A stretch of DNA of 6,532 nt from Clostridia bacterium (GTDB lineage: Bacteria > Bacillota > Clostridia > Oscillospirales > Acutalibacteraceae): positions 1 to 6,532 of the forward strand of contig JAGBSR010000221.1 in the NCBI GenBank assembly GCA_017631745.1, in the 5' to 3' direction. A model generated the notes under the pieces. That model saw only the letters and a list, made by a program, of their open reading frames with translations. It searched no databases and was not told where the DNA came from. The first letter of the stretch is position 1. Each line of letters begins with the position of its first letter. Of the stretch, positions 1 to 6,267 are shown one piece after another. The position numbers and the translations under genes were made by a program.

Positions 1-1
1 T

Positions 2-1297
2 GCAGGTAACAACCGTCTCGGCGGTGACGACTTCGACCAGAGAATTATCGACTGGCTTGTTGCAGGCTTCAAGGCTGAGCAGGGTGTAGACCTTCGCGGT
101 GACAAGATGGCTATGCAGAGACTTAAGGAAGCTGCAGAAAAAGCTAAGATTGAGCTTTCAGGCGTAACATCATCAACAATTTCACTTCCCTATATCACAG
201 CAGATGCAACAGGTCCCAAGCACCTTGAAACAACTCTTTCAAGAGCAAAGTTCAACGAACTTACAGCTGACCTTGTAGAAGCTACAATGGGTCCCGTTCG
301 TCAGGCTATGGCTGACTCAGGTCTCAACGCTTCAGAAATCGATAAGGTGCTTATGGTCGGTGGTTCATCAAGAATTCCCGCAGTAAGTGATGCAATCAAG
401 AAGTTCATCGGTAAAGAACCCTTCAAGGGCATCAATCCCGACGAATGTGTTGCTATGGGTGCTGCTCTTCAGGCAGGTGTACTCGGCGGTGACGTTAAGG
501 GTCTTCTCCTTCTTGACGTAACACCCCTTTCACTCGGTATCGAAACAATGGGTGGTATCAATACAAAGGTTATCGAAAGAAATACAACTATCCCCACAAA
601 GAAGAGCCAGATTTTCTCAACTGCAGTTGACAATCAGCCTTCAGTAGAAGTACACGTACTTCAGGGTGAAAGAGAATTCGCAAAGGACAACAAGACTCTC
701 GGCGTATTCAGCCTTGACGGCATTATGCCTGCTCGTCGCGGTGTACCTCAGATTGAAGTTACATTCGACATCGACGCTAACGGTATTGTACACGTAAGCG
801 CAAAGGACCTCGGTACAGGTAAGGAGCAGTCAATCTCAATTACATCATCAACAAATATGTCAAAGGAAGACATCGAAAAGGCTGTAAGAGAAGCTGAACA
901 GTTCGCTCAGGAAGACAAGAAACGCAGAGAAGACGTTGACACAAGAAACGAAGCAGATCAGATGGTTTACCAGTGCGAAAAGATTCTCTCAGAAGAGGGC
1001 GCACAGAACCTTCCCGAAGAAGATAAGGCTGAAATTCAGTCAAAGATAGATGCTCTCAAAAATGCACTCAGCGGTGAAGACATCAATCTCATCAAGAATG
1101 AAAAAGAAGCTCTCACTCAGGCTTTCTACAAAATTAGTGAAAAGCTCTATCAGCAGGCTCAGGCAGCAGGCGGTCAGGCAGGCGGCTTCAACCCCGAAGA
1201 TTTTGCAGGTGCACAGGGCGGTTATGCTGACGGTGGCGCAGGTGACGGCTATGCAGATGCAGGCTACACAGATGCAAACTTTACAGACGCTAACTAA
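2..1297 (+). CDS. dnaK: Chaperone protein DnaK (Hsp70), 5' end missing
   Basis: This is the ATP-dependent Hsp70 chaperone of the cytoplasm, which binds exposed hydrophobic peptide segments and works with DnaJ and GrpE. The frame is open from base 2 and gives 431 residues, so roughly the first 170 residues of a protein of about 600 lie outside the window. The fragment starts in the nucleotide-binding domain with [10 protein letters not shown] and contains [16 protein letters not shown] and the phosphate-binding VGGSSRIP motif (fragment residues about 119-126). The interdomain linker [11 protein letters not shown] follows at about 168-178, then the substrate-binding beta domain and a charged helical lid. 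The tail is Gly/Ala-rich with repeated Tyr-Ala/Thr-Asp units and ends TDAN, not in the proteobacterial EEVD-type end. An ATG at 107 lies inside the conserved domain and is not the true start. dnaJ follows after 74 nt. The identification is secure. Confidence 0.98.
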   Translation, partial: AGNNRLGGDDFDQRIIDWLVAGFKAEQGVDLRGDKMAMQRLKEAAEKAKIELSGVTSSTISLPYITADATGPKHLETTLSRAKFNELTADLVEATMGPVRQAMADSGLNASEIDKVLMVGGSSRIPAVSDAIKKFIGKEPFKGINPDECVAMGAALQAGVLGGDVKGLLLLDVTPLSLGIETMGGINTKVIERNTTIPTKKSQIFSTAVDNQPSVEVHVLQGEREFAKDNKTLGVFSLDGIMPARRGVPQIEVTFDIDANGIVHVSAKDLGTGKEQSISITSSTNMSKEDIEKAVREAEQFAQEDKKRREDVDTRNEADQMVYQCEKILSEEGAQNLPEEDKAEIQSKIDALKNALSGEDINLIKNEKEALTQAFYKISEKLYQQAQAAGGQAGGFNPEDFAGAQGGYADGGAGDGYADAGYTDANFTDAN

Positions 1298-1307
1298 TTG
1301 AATTTTC

Positions 1308-1333
1308 GGAGCTGTCCGATTTCGGGCGGCTCC
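1308..1333 (+). other. dnaK-dnaJ intercistronic hairpin
   Basis: GGAGCTGTCCG (1308-1318) pairs with CGGGCGGCTCC (1323-1333) around an ATTT loop. All 11 positions pair in RNA, two of them as G-U wobbles. No run of T follows, so it is not a normal intrinsic terminator. It sits 10 nt after the dnaK stop and ends 38 nt before the dnaJ start. By inference it could protect the 3' end of dnaK mRNA or reduce read-through into dnaJ, giving more DnaK than DnaJ. Confidence 0.6.
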
Positions 1334-1371
1334 ATATTGTGGTTATAAACCCAATGAGAGGAAAATAACAA

Positions 1372-2562
1372 ATGGCAGAAAATAAACGCGACTATTACGA
1401 AGTCCTTGGTGTCAGCAAAGGCGCTTCGGACGATGAAATAAAAAAGGCCTACCGTAAAATGGCTAAGCAGTATCACCCTGACTTAAACCCGGGTGATGCA
1501 ACTGCCGAGGCAAAGTTCAAAGAGGCTAACGAGGCTTATGAGGTGCTCTCAGACTCAGATAAAAAGGCTCGCTATGATCAGTACGGTCACGCAGGCGTAG
1601 ACCCCAACTTCGGCGCAGGCGGTTTTGGCGGAGGCTTCGGCGGTTTCGGCGGAGGCTTCGGAGATGCATTTGATCTCGGCGATATTCTCGGCGGTATGTT
1701 CGGCGGAGGCTTCGGAGGCTTTGGCGGCGGCAGACAGTCCAATCCCAATGCACCGAGAAAGGGCGCTACCATTCAGACAACAGTTACAATCTCTTTTGAA
1801 GAGGCTGCAAAGGGCTGTAAGAAAACGGTCAATGTTGTCAGAGACGAGGTCTGCACAGAGTGCGGCGGTAACGGCTGTGCTAAGGGCACATCACCCGAAA
1901 CCTGTAAGACCTGCGGCGGCAGAGGTCAGGTAAATGTTCAGCAGAGAACACCCTTCGGTGTGATGAGTACATCAAGACAGTGTACCGATTGCGGCGGTAA
2001 GGGCAAGACTATCAAGAATCCCTGCTCAAAGTGCCGCGGTACAGGTGTCGAAAGAAAGAGACAGACAGCAGAGATTGATATTCCTGCAGGTATCGATGAC
2101 AGACAGACCCTCAATGTCAGAGGCGGAGGTAACCCCGGTGTCAACGGCGGTCCCAAGGGCGATCTGAGAGTCAATGTCAATGTCAGACCTCATCCTTTCT
2201 TTGAAAGAGACGGCTTTGATGTGTGGTGTGAGGTTGCTGTTACTTATGCTCAGGCAGCTCTCGGTGATACACTTTATATTCCCACTCTCGACGGCAAGGT
2301 TAAATACGAGCTTCCCGCAGGTACACAGCCCGGTGAGGTTTTCCGTTTCAGAGGCAGAGGTATTCAGCAGATCCAGTCAAGAGGCAAGGGCGACCAGTTC
2401 GTCAAGATTGTTGTTGAGGTACCGAAGAATCTTTCAAACAAGCAGAAGGAGCTTCTTAAAGAGTTTGACAATACTCTTGAAAATAAGCCTAAAAACAATG
2501 TGCCCGACGGTAACATTGTAGGCGAGGAAAAAAAGAAATCCTTCTTCGATAAATTCAAATAA
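1372..2562 (+). CDS. dnaJ: Chaperone protein DnaJ (Hsp40, type I)
   Basis: This is the co-chaperone that delivers unfolded substrates to DnaK and stimulates its ATPase. The 396 residues have the complete type I layout. The J domain spans residues 6-72 with HPD at 35-37, and is followed by a Gly/Phe-rich segment (about 81-120). The zinc-binding region has four CxxCxGxG motifs at C161/C164, C178/C181, C204/C207 and C218/C221. Two C-terminal beta-sandwich domains contain KGDLRV and the [13 protein letters not shown] stretch. Length is slightly above the usual 370-385 for the family. The ATG start is preceded by an AGAGG ribosome binding site (1357-1361). It lies behind dnaK and is probably co-transcribed with it; a terminator follows directly, so it is the last gene of the chaperone operon. 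Nothing essential is missing. Confidence 0.98.
   Translation: MAENKRDYYEVLGVSKGASDDEIKKAYRKMAKQYHPDLNPGDATAEAKFKEANEAYEVLSDSDKKARYDQYGHAGVDPNFGAGGFGGGFGGFGGGFGDAFDLGDILGGMFGGGFGGFGGGRQSNPNAPRKGATIQTTVTISFEEAAKGCKKTVNVVRDEVCTECGGNGCAKGTSPETCKTCGGRGQVNVQQRTPFGVMSTSRQCTDCGGKGKTIKNPCSKCRGTGVERKRQTAEIDIPAGIDDRQTLNVRGGGNPGVNGGPKGDLRVNVNVRPHPFFERDGFDVWCEVAVTYAQAALGDTLYIPTLDGKVKYELPAGTQPGEVFRFRGRGIQQIQSRGKGDQFVKIVVEVPKNLSNKQKELLKEFDNTLENKPKNNVPDGNIVGEEKKKSFFDKFK
1627..1715 (+). repeat. Short repeats in the dnaJ Gly/Phe region
   Basis: The 14-base unit GGCGGAGGCTTCGG occurs three times exactly, at 1627-1640, 1648-1661 and 1702-1715, with degenerate copies between. It encodes GGGFG units of the flexible Gly/Phe linker. 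The repeat follows from the protein composition but is a plausible site for slippage or recombination length change. Confidence 0.7.
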
Positions 2563-2570
2563 TATCATAA

Positions 2571-2606
2571 GCAGTCGTTTAAATAAAAAACGGCTGCTTT
2601 GTTATT
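2571..2606 (+). terminator. Intrinsic terminator after dnaJ
   Basis: GCAGTCGTTT (2571-2580) pairs with AAACGGCTGC (2588-2597), a 10-bp stem with one G-U and a 7-nt A-rich loop, followed by TTTGTTATT. It starts 8 nt after the dnaJ stop and ends the dnaK-dnaJ transcript. Confidence 0.85.
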
Positions 2607-2633
2607 GCAAAATCCGACAAATTGTGATAAAAT
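2605..2633 (+). promoter_or_regulatory. Promoter of uvrC-xre
   Basis: A -35 box TTGCAA (2605-2610) and a -10 box TAAAAT (2628-2633) are 17 nt apart. TG at 2625-2626 places an extended -10 (TGnTAAAAT) upstream. Transcription would start near 2640, about 30 nt before the uvrC ATG. The -35 box overlaps the tail of the dnaJ terminator, so the two units are tightly packed. Confidence 0.65.
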
Positions 2634-2639
2634 ATCACA
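2623..2639. promoter_or_regulatory. Palindromic operator candidate over the uvrC -10
   Basis: TGTGATA and TATCACA form a perfect 7-bp inverted repeat around AAA, covering the -10 and the presumed start point. The half-sites resemble the TGTGA/TCACA halves used by CRP/FNR-type regulators, but the spacer here is 7, not 6. It does not match the Firmicutes LexA box as I know it. A repressor bound here would block the uvrC promoter; which protein would bind is unknown. Confidence 0.45.
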
Positions 2640-2669
2640 TAGCAAGACACTGAGAAAAGAGGTGAGAGT

Positions 2670-4505
2670 ATGGCGGAAAATCCGCGGCTTTATTATCTTC
2701 ACGAAAAAGCGGCAAAGCTTCCTATGACCCCAGGGGTCTATATTATGAAAGATAAATCTAATAAGATTATCTATATCGGTAAGGCAAAGAAGCTGAAAAA
2801 CAGAGTAGGACAGTATTTCGCATTTAAAAGCTCTCACACACCTAAGGTCGCTAAGATGGTGGAAAATGTCCATGATTTTGACTATATTCTCACCGACAGT
2901 GAATTTGAAGCCTTGGTGCTCGAATGCAGTCTTATCAAGCAGAATATGCCGAAGTATAATATTCTGCTGAAAGACGACAAGGGCTACAGCTATATAAAGA
3001 TAACCCCTAACCCTTGGGGTAATATAAAAGCCTGCTTCAGAAAAGACGACAAGAATGCAGAATATCTCGGTCCTTATATGGGTAATTTTAGCGTGACAAA
3101 TGTCGTTGACCAGGCCAGGGAGATTTTTCAGCTTCCGAGCTGTAATAAGAGCTTTCCTAAAAATATCAATCCCCACGCAAGGCCTTGCCTGAATTATTTC
3201 ATCCATAAATGCTCTGCACCCTGTGCGGCTAAGATATCTCAGAAAGACTACGAAGAAAATCTTGCCGGTGCTGTTGATTTCATAAAGGGTGGCAGCGGTG
3301 AGATGGTGAAAAAGCTTCAGACTCAGATGGAAGAAGCGGCAGAAAATATGCAGTATGAAAAGGCTGCAAGATACCGCGATAAGATACGCGCCATAGAAAG
3401 AATAGGTGCAAGACAGAAGGTAGTTGTGGAGGGCAGTGTCAACGAGGATGTTTTTGCTATAGCTCAGCGAGGCAACAAAGGCTGTCTTGCGGTACTGTCT
3501 TTCAGAGAGGGGCTGCTCGCAAATACAGAGCATTTCATTATAGACTATTCGGAAAATCTTGCCGATGCGAGATATGAGCTCATAACCTCTTACTATTCCA
3601 CAGGCAGACAGATTCCGCCTCTTATTGTTGTGGACGGAGATGTTACGGATAAAGACCTTGTTGAAGAGTACCTTTGTCAGCGCAGACAGAAGAAAGCTGT
3701 GCTTCTCAAGCCGCAGCGAGGCGAAAAGGTGAGGGTTATGGAAATGTGTCTGCAGAATGCGGCACAGAAGTTAGGGGAGTACTTGGGCAAAGCAGGCAGA
3801 GAAACTGCCGTACTTGATGAGCTTGCTAAGATTCTCGGACTCAGTAAAACTCCCGAATATATCGAATCTTACGATATATCTCATACGGCAGGCAGTGACA
3901 ATGTTGCAGGTATGATTGTATTTAAAAATGCTCAGCCTTACCGAAAAGCATATAAGCGCTTCAGCATAAAAGGCTTTGACGGTCAGGACGATTATGGCTC
4001 AATGCGAGAAGTAATCTCGAGACGCTTCAACAGATATACTGAAGAGCAGGTAACAGGTGAGGGTTTCGGCAGACTGCCCGATCTTATACTCCTCGACGGC
4101 GGTCAGGGTCAGGTTAATGCGGTTAAGCCGATTATTGAAGCCTTTGGTCTGGATGTGCCCGTTTTCGGTATGGTCAAGGACTCTAAGCACCGTACAAGGG
4201 CAATAGCATCAGGCGGTGAAGAAATAGCTATCAATTACGGCAGAGAGGTTTTCACACTTATTTCTTCAATTCAGGAAGAGGTACACCGCTTCGCTATATC
4301 TTACCACAAGAGCAAGCATACTAAAAATACACTTAAAACTGCTCTGACACAGATTGAGGGTATAGGTGAAAAGAAAGCTAACAATCTGCTTTTACATTTT
4401 AAAACAGTGGCTAAAATAAAAAATGCTACACCTGAAGAACTCGGCAGGGTACCGGGCATTAGCCAAAAAGATGCTCAGAGAATATATGAGCACTTCAAAA
4501 GATAA
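2670..4505 (+). CDS. uvrC: Excinuclease ABC subunit C (UvrC)
   Basis: This is the dual-incision nuclease of bacterial nucleotide excision repair. It is recruited by UvrB at bulky DNA lesions and cuts 3' and then 5' of the damage. The 611 residues carry the full family layout. The GIY-YIG nuclease domain spans about 18-97 (GVY 22-24, YIG 35-37, R45). Four cysteines, C158, C173, C181 and C185, match the iron-sulfur ligands described for E. coli UvrC. The UvrB-binding UVR motif is at about 212-245. The RNase H-like nuclease domain has YDISH (D402), DDYGSMREV (D441), LLDGGQGQ (D476) and H539. The tandem helix-hairpin-helix at the C-terminus includes IEGIGEKKA and VPGISQKDA. The ATG has an AGAGGTGA ribosome binding site at 2658-2665. 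The next gene starts 14 nt after its stop, so uvrC is probably the first gene of a two-gene unit. Confidence 0.98.
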   Translation: MAENPRLYYLHEKAAKLPMTPGVYIMKDKSNKIIYIGKAKKLKNRVGQYFAFKSSHTPKVAKMVENVHDFDYILTDSEFEALVLECSLIKQNMPKYNILLKDDKGYSYIKITPNPWGNIKACFRKDDKNAEYLGPYMGNFSVTNVVDQAREIFQLPSCNKSFPKNINPHARPCLNYFIHKCSAPCAAKISQKDYEENLAGAVDFIKGGSGEMVKKLQTQMEEAAENMQYEKAARYRDKIRAIERIGARQKVVVEGSVNEDVFAIAQRGNKGCLAVLSFREGLLANTEHFIIDYSENLADARYELITSYYSTGRQIPPLIVVDGDVTDKDLVEEYLCQRRQKKAVLLKPQRGEKVRVMEMCLQNAAQKLGEYLGKAGRETAVLDELAKILGLSKTPEYIESYDISHTAGSDNVAGMIVFKNAQPYRKAYKRFSIKGFDGQDDYGSMREVISRRFNRYTEEQVTGEGFGRLPDLILLDGGQGQVNAVKPIIEAFGLDVPVFGMVKDSKHRTRAIASGGEEIAINYGREVFTLISSIQEEVHRFAISYHKSKHTKNTLKTALTQIEGIGEKKANNLLLHFKTVAKIKNATPEELGRVPGISQKDAQRIYEHFKR

Positions 4506-4519
4506 AGGACGTGAACAAA

Positions 4520-4906
4520 ATGACATTGACAGAATCATTGAAGAAAATAAGAAAGCAATATAAAATGACTCAGGAAGAGGTGGCACAATTCCTTGGCATC
4601 AGCCGAAGCGGTTATACTTATTACGAAACAGGTAAAACGGTGCCGTCGATTGAGATGCTGAAAAAGCTCGCTACAATGTATGATACGACTATTGATAATG
4701 TTGTCGGTATGCCTCAGGAGAAAAATGTTTCAGGCAGAGCCGTAAGTGAAACAGGTTACATCAGCGAAGGTCTTGATCCGCTTATGTATATGAAAAAGGA
4801 AGAGAAAAACCTGATTATGGCATTCAGACTTCTATCAGAGGAAGAAAAGAAGAAAATCACCAACGATGCCATTGCAATGTTAAGCAAAAAAGAAGAACAA
4901 TGCTGA
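4520..4906 (+). CDS. XRE-family helix-turn-helix transcriptional regulator
   Basis: This is a small cytoplasmic DNA-binding protein of 128 residues. Residues about 5-62 form a Cro/C1-type helix-turn-helix (HTH_3) domain, with TQEEVAQFLGISRSGYTYYE as the two DNA-contacting helices and the usual GKTVPSIEMLKKLA continuation. The C-terminal half (about 65-128) is charged and predicted helical, ending in a lone Cys. It has no recognised ligand or peptidase domain. I chose ATG 4520 because AAGGA (4505-4509) lies 10 nt upstream; an in-frame GTG at 4511 would add three residues but sits only one base from that site. No promoter is visible between it and uvrC, and the ribosome binding site overlaps the uvrC stop region, so translation after uvrC is likely. 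Its target is unknown; the neighbouring promoters at 2605 and 4935 are the obvious candidates. It is not obviously a phage repressor, since no phage genes are nearby. Confidence 0.9.
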   Translation: MTLTESLKKIRKQYKMTQEEVAQFLGISRSGYTYYETGKTVPSIEMLKKLATMYDTTIDNVVGMPQEKNVSGRAVSETGYISEGLDPLMYMKKEEKNLIMAFRLLSEEEKKKITNDAIAMLSKKEEQC

Positions 4907-4934
4907 ACAAATGCTTACGAATAGAAAATTTTAC

Positions 4935-4964
4935 TTGACAAAAAATCCCTGTATGGGTTATACT
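4935..4964 (+). promoter_or_regulatory. Strong promoter of the secreted-protein gene
   Basis: A perfect -35 box TTGACA (4935-4940) and -10 box TATACT (4959-4964) are separated by 18 nt. The start point should be near 4971, giving a leader of about 25 nt. The heptamer TACTTGA occurs twice, at 4932-4938 overlapping the -35 and at 4961-4967 overlapping the -10. This layout could suit a regulator binding in tandem, but a 7-base repeat may be chance. Confidence 0.75.
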
Positions 4965-4995
4965 TGAGTTACCAAATAAAAGGAGGCAAACAAAC

Positions 4996-5373
4996 ATGAA
5001 AAAGATCATCTCATTATTACTCGCTCTCATCATGACATTCTCAGTTGCTACAGTTGCTTTTGCTGAAGATGCAGCAGCTCCCGAAGAGCCCGCAGAAAAC
5101 GAAAGCGTTGTTGGCAGCATTGAAGAAGCTCTTGGTGATTATGCTTGGATTCTTGACCTTCCCTTCGAAACAGTTGGTCCTGCTCTCAAGATTGCGAAGA
5201 TTGCTCTTAAGTTCCTCAAGGTTTACTGGAAGCTCTGTGAAGTATTCCACCTTGATCCTATGGAAACAGCTAAGGGTATCATCGAGTTTATCACAGATCT
5301 TGCTGATAAAGAACAGGCTCCCGAAACAGAAGTTGAAGGTACAGCTCCCGAAGCTACTCCCGCAATAGCTTAA
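4996..5373 (+). CDS. Small secreted protein of unknown function
   Basis: I do not recognise this 125-residue protein. Residues 1-23 are a clear Sec signal peptide: KK at 2-3, a hydrophobic core, then VAFA before the likely signal peptidase I cut ahead of E24. The mature part is about 102 residues. An acidic Ala/Pro/Glu linker (24-37) leads into a helical core of about 38-106, and the end is another acidic Pro/Thr/Glu tail ending ATPAIA. Within the core, 62-80 (PALKIAKIALKFLKVYWKL) is an amphipathic helix with Lys at 65, 68, 72, 75 and 79, an exact 3-4-3-4 spacing. Residues 24-60 contain eleven acidic residues and no Lys or Arg. There is one Cys (81) and no lipobox or LPXTG anchor. AGGAGG at 4981-4986 is an excellent ribosome binding site. 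Codon use resembles the adjacent ribosomal gene, which with the promoter suggests high expression. It is a monocistronic unit. Confidence 0.85.
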   Translation: MKKIISLLLALIMTFSVATVAFAEDAAAPEEPAENESVVGSIEEALGDYAWILDLPFETVGPALKIAKIALKFLKVYWKLCEVFHLDPMETAKGIIEFITDLADKEQAPETEVEGTAPEATPAIA

Positions 5374-5377
5374 GATT

Positions 5378-5405
5378 AACTCCCCGGAAGGGGAGTTTCT
5401 TTTTT
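5378..5405 (+). terminator. Intrinsic terminator of the secreted-protein gene
   Basis: AACTCCCC (5378-5385) pairs perfectly with GGGGAGTT (5390-5397) around a GGAA tetraloop and runs into TTTCTTTTTT. It lies 4 nt after the stop codon, a textbook Rho-independent terminator. Confidence 0.95.
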
Positions 5406-5454
5406 GCCTTTTAGTACGCGGGCAAGCTGAGCACTGAAAACAGCATATAACGCC

Positions 5455-5477
5455 GCCCGGAAAACCGGGCCGTTTTT
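5455..5477 (+). terminator. Second, downstream terminator
   Basis: GCCCGG (5455-5460) pairs with CCGGGC (5465-5470) around AAAA, followed by CG and TTTTT. The stem is short but all G-C. It appears to be a back-up terminator about 50 nt beyond the first, insulating the ribosomal operon. The 49 nt between the two hairpins hold no recognisable gene or promoter. Confidence 0.65.
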
Positions 5478-5585
5478 ATTACAACTGTCAAAGCTTGCTG
5501 TTTATGTTTAAATTGCACAAAAGCATAGGAGCGCATTTATACAAAATATGCAAGTCTACAAAATTTGCGGTGAAAGAAAAAAATG

Positions 5586-5614
5586 TTGACAAAGACCCTT
5601 TTTTGAGTTATAAT
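5586..5614 (+). promoter_or_regulatory. Consensus promoter of rpsL
   Basis: TTGACA (5586-5591), a 17-nt spacer and TATAAT (5609-5614) form an exact sigma-A consensus promoter. The start point should be near 5620-5621, giving a leader of about 46 nt to the rpsL TTG. From the second terminator to this promoter (5478-5585) the DNA is AT-rich and I see no gene in it. Confidence 0.92.
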
Positions 5615-5627
5615 AGCAGGGCATGTG

Positions 5628-5639
5628 ATTATGCATAAT
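5628..5639. promoter_or_regulatory. 12-bp perfect palindrome in the rpsL leader
   Basis: ATTATGCATAAT is a perfect palindrome about 7 nt downstream of the predicted start point. As DNA it could be an operator. As RNA the region could instead fold as a GCAT/ATGC hairpin (5621-5634). The role is unproven. Confidence 0.35.
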
Positions 5640-5666
5640 AGTATTTTAAGAAAGGAGATGCTACGA

Positions 5667-6089
5667 TTGCCAACCTTTAACCAGTTAGTTCGCAGCGGTA
5701 GAGAAACACTTGTAAAGAAGCCTAAGGCTCCTGCTCTTCTTAAGGGTCTCAACTCAAAGAAGAATGTTATGACTGACCACAGCGCACCCCAGAAGCGTGG
5801 TGTTTGCACAGCAGTTAAAACAGCTACACCGAAAAAGCCTAACTCAGCTCTTCGTAAGATTGCCAGAGTTCGTCTTACAAACGGCATTGAAGTTTCAGCT
5901 TATATCCCCGGCGTAGGCCACAACCTTCAGGAACACTCAGTAGTTCTCATCAGAGGCGGCCGTGTTAAGGACCTTCCCGGTGTGCGTTACCACATCGTTC
6001 GCGGTACACTCGATACTCAGGGTGTTAACGGCAGAATGCAGAGCCGTTCAAAGTACGGCGCAAAGCGTCCCAAGGCAGCAAAGAAATAA
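5667..6089 (+). CDS. rpsL: 30S ribosomal protein S12
   Basis: S12 sits at the decoding centre of the 30S subunit, where it contributes to codon-anticodon proofreading; streptomycin resistance substitutions map to it. From TTG 5667 the protein is 140 residues and begins [13 protein letters not shown], the typical family start. This is the longer Firmicutes form, with an insertion before [10 protein letters not shown]. The signature [11 protein letters not shown] (54-64) and [26 protein letters not shown] (84-109 region) are intact. The lysines linked to streptomycin sensitivity, in PKKPN (K57) and RVKDLPG (K101), are both present, and D102 is the conserved methylthiolated Asp position. AAAGGAG at 5651-5657 lies 9 nt before the TTG and decides the start. 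The in-frame GTG 5625 would be almost at the transcript end, and ATG 5658 abuts the binding site. It is the first gene of the operon and rpsG follows. Confidence 0.97.
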   Translation: MPTFNQLVRSGRETLVKKPKAPALLKGLNSKKNVMTDHSAPQKRGVCTAVKTATPKKPNSALRKIARVRLTNGIEVSAYIPGVGHNLQEHSVVLIRGGRVKDLPGVRYHIVRGTLDTQGVNGRMQSRSKYGAKRPKAAKK

Positions 6090-6122
6090 TTACCGCAATC
6101 TATCCAATTAAGACAAATCTTC

Positions 6123-6164
6123 TTGCAGGCTGAAAAAGCAATAAAAGCTTTTTAACCAATGCAA
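6123..6164 (+). other. Stem-loop in the rpsL-rpsG intercistronic region
   Basis: AAAAAGC (6133-6139) pairs with GCTTTTT (6147-6153). An outer TTGCA (6123-6127) pairs with TGCAA (6160-6164), and GG/CC can pair between them, giving a long interrupted stem. The T run lies inside the stem, so termination would be weak at best. The rest of the 178-nt gap holds an AT-rich stretch (6170-6189) and two 8-bp palindromes, TGGCGCCA (6201-6208) and ACTCGAGT (6221-6228). I see no convincing separate promoter. A regulatory RNA role is inferred only. Confidence 0.45.
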
Positions 6165-6267
6165 GGGTGTATTATATATATTTATAGTATGCCTCAGCGT
6201 TGGCGCCACGGGAATTTGTCACTCGAGTACCTATGAGATCATTACTATTATGAAGGAGGGAAGCGAA

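Noticed and set aside
107..109. ATG as the start of a short DnaK-like gene
   Set aside because: The frame is open upstream to the window edge and encodes conserved DnaK sequence, so the gene is only cut by the window.
1526..1772. Pro/Arg-rich open frames on the minus strand in the dnaJ Gly/Phe region
   Set aside because: These come from reading the GGC-rich glycine codons on the opposite strand; the composition explains them completely.
2565..3533. A 322-codon open frame on the minus strand opposite uvrC
   Set aside because: It is antisense to the fully conserved 5' half of uvrC, runs through the uvrC promoter and dnaJ terminator, and has no recognisable domain or supporting ribosome binding site that I can see.
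5513..5543. Possible extra promoter (TTGCAC with TATACA) upstream of rpsL
   Set aside because: The spacing is 19 nt and both boxes are weak, and an exact consensus promoter lies just downstream.
5537..5887. 116-codon minus-strand open frame across the rpsL promoter and 5' end
   Set aside because: It lies opposite the conserved S12 coding region and the promoter and shows no family features.
6170..6189. AT-rich run as a possible rpsG promoter
   Set aside because: Several TATAAT-like hexamers occur, but none has a convincing -35 box at 16-18 nt, so transcription from the rpsL promoter is the simpler view.
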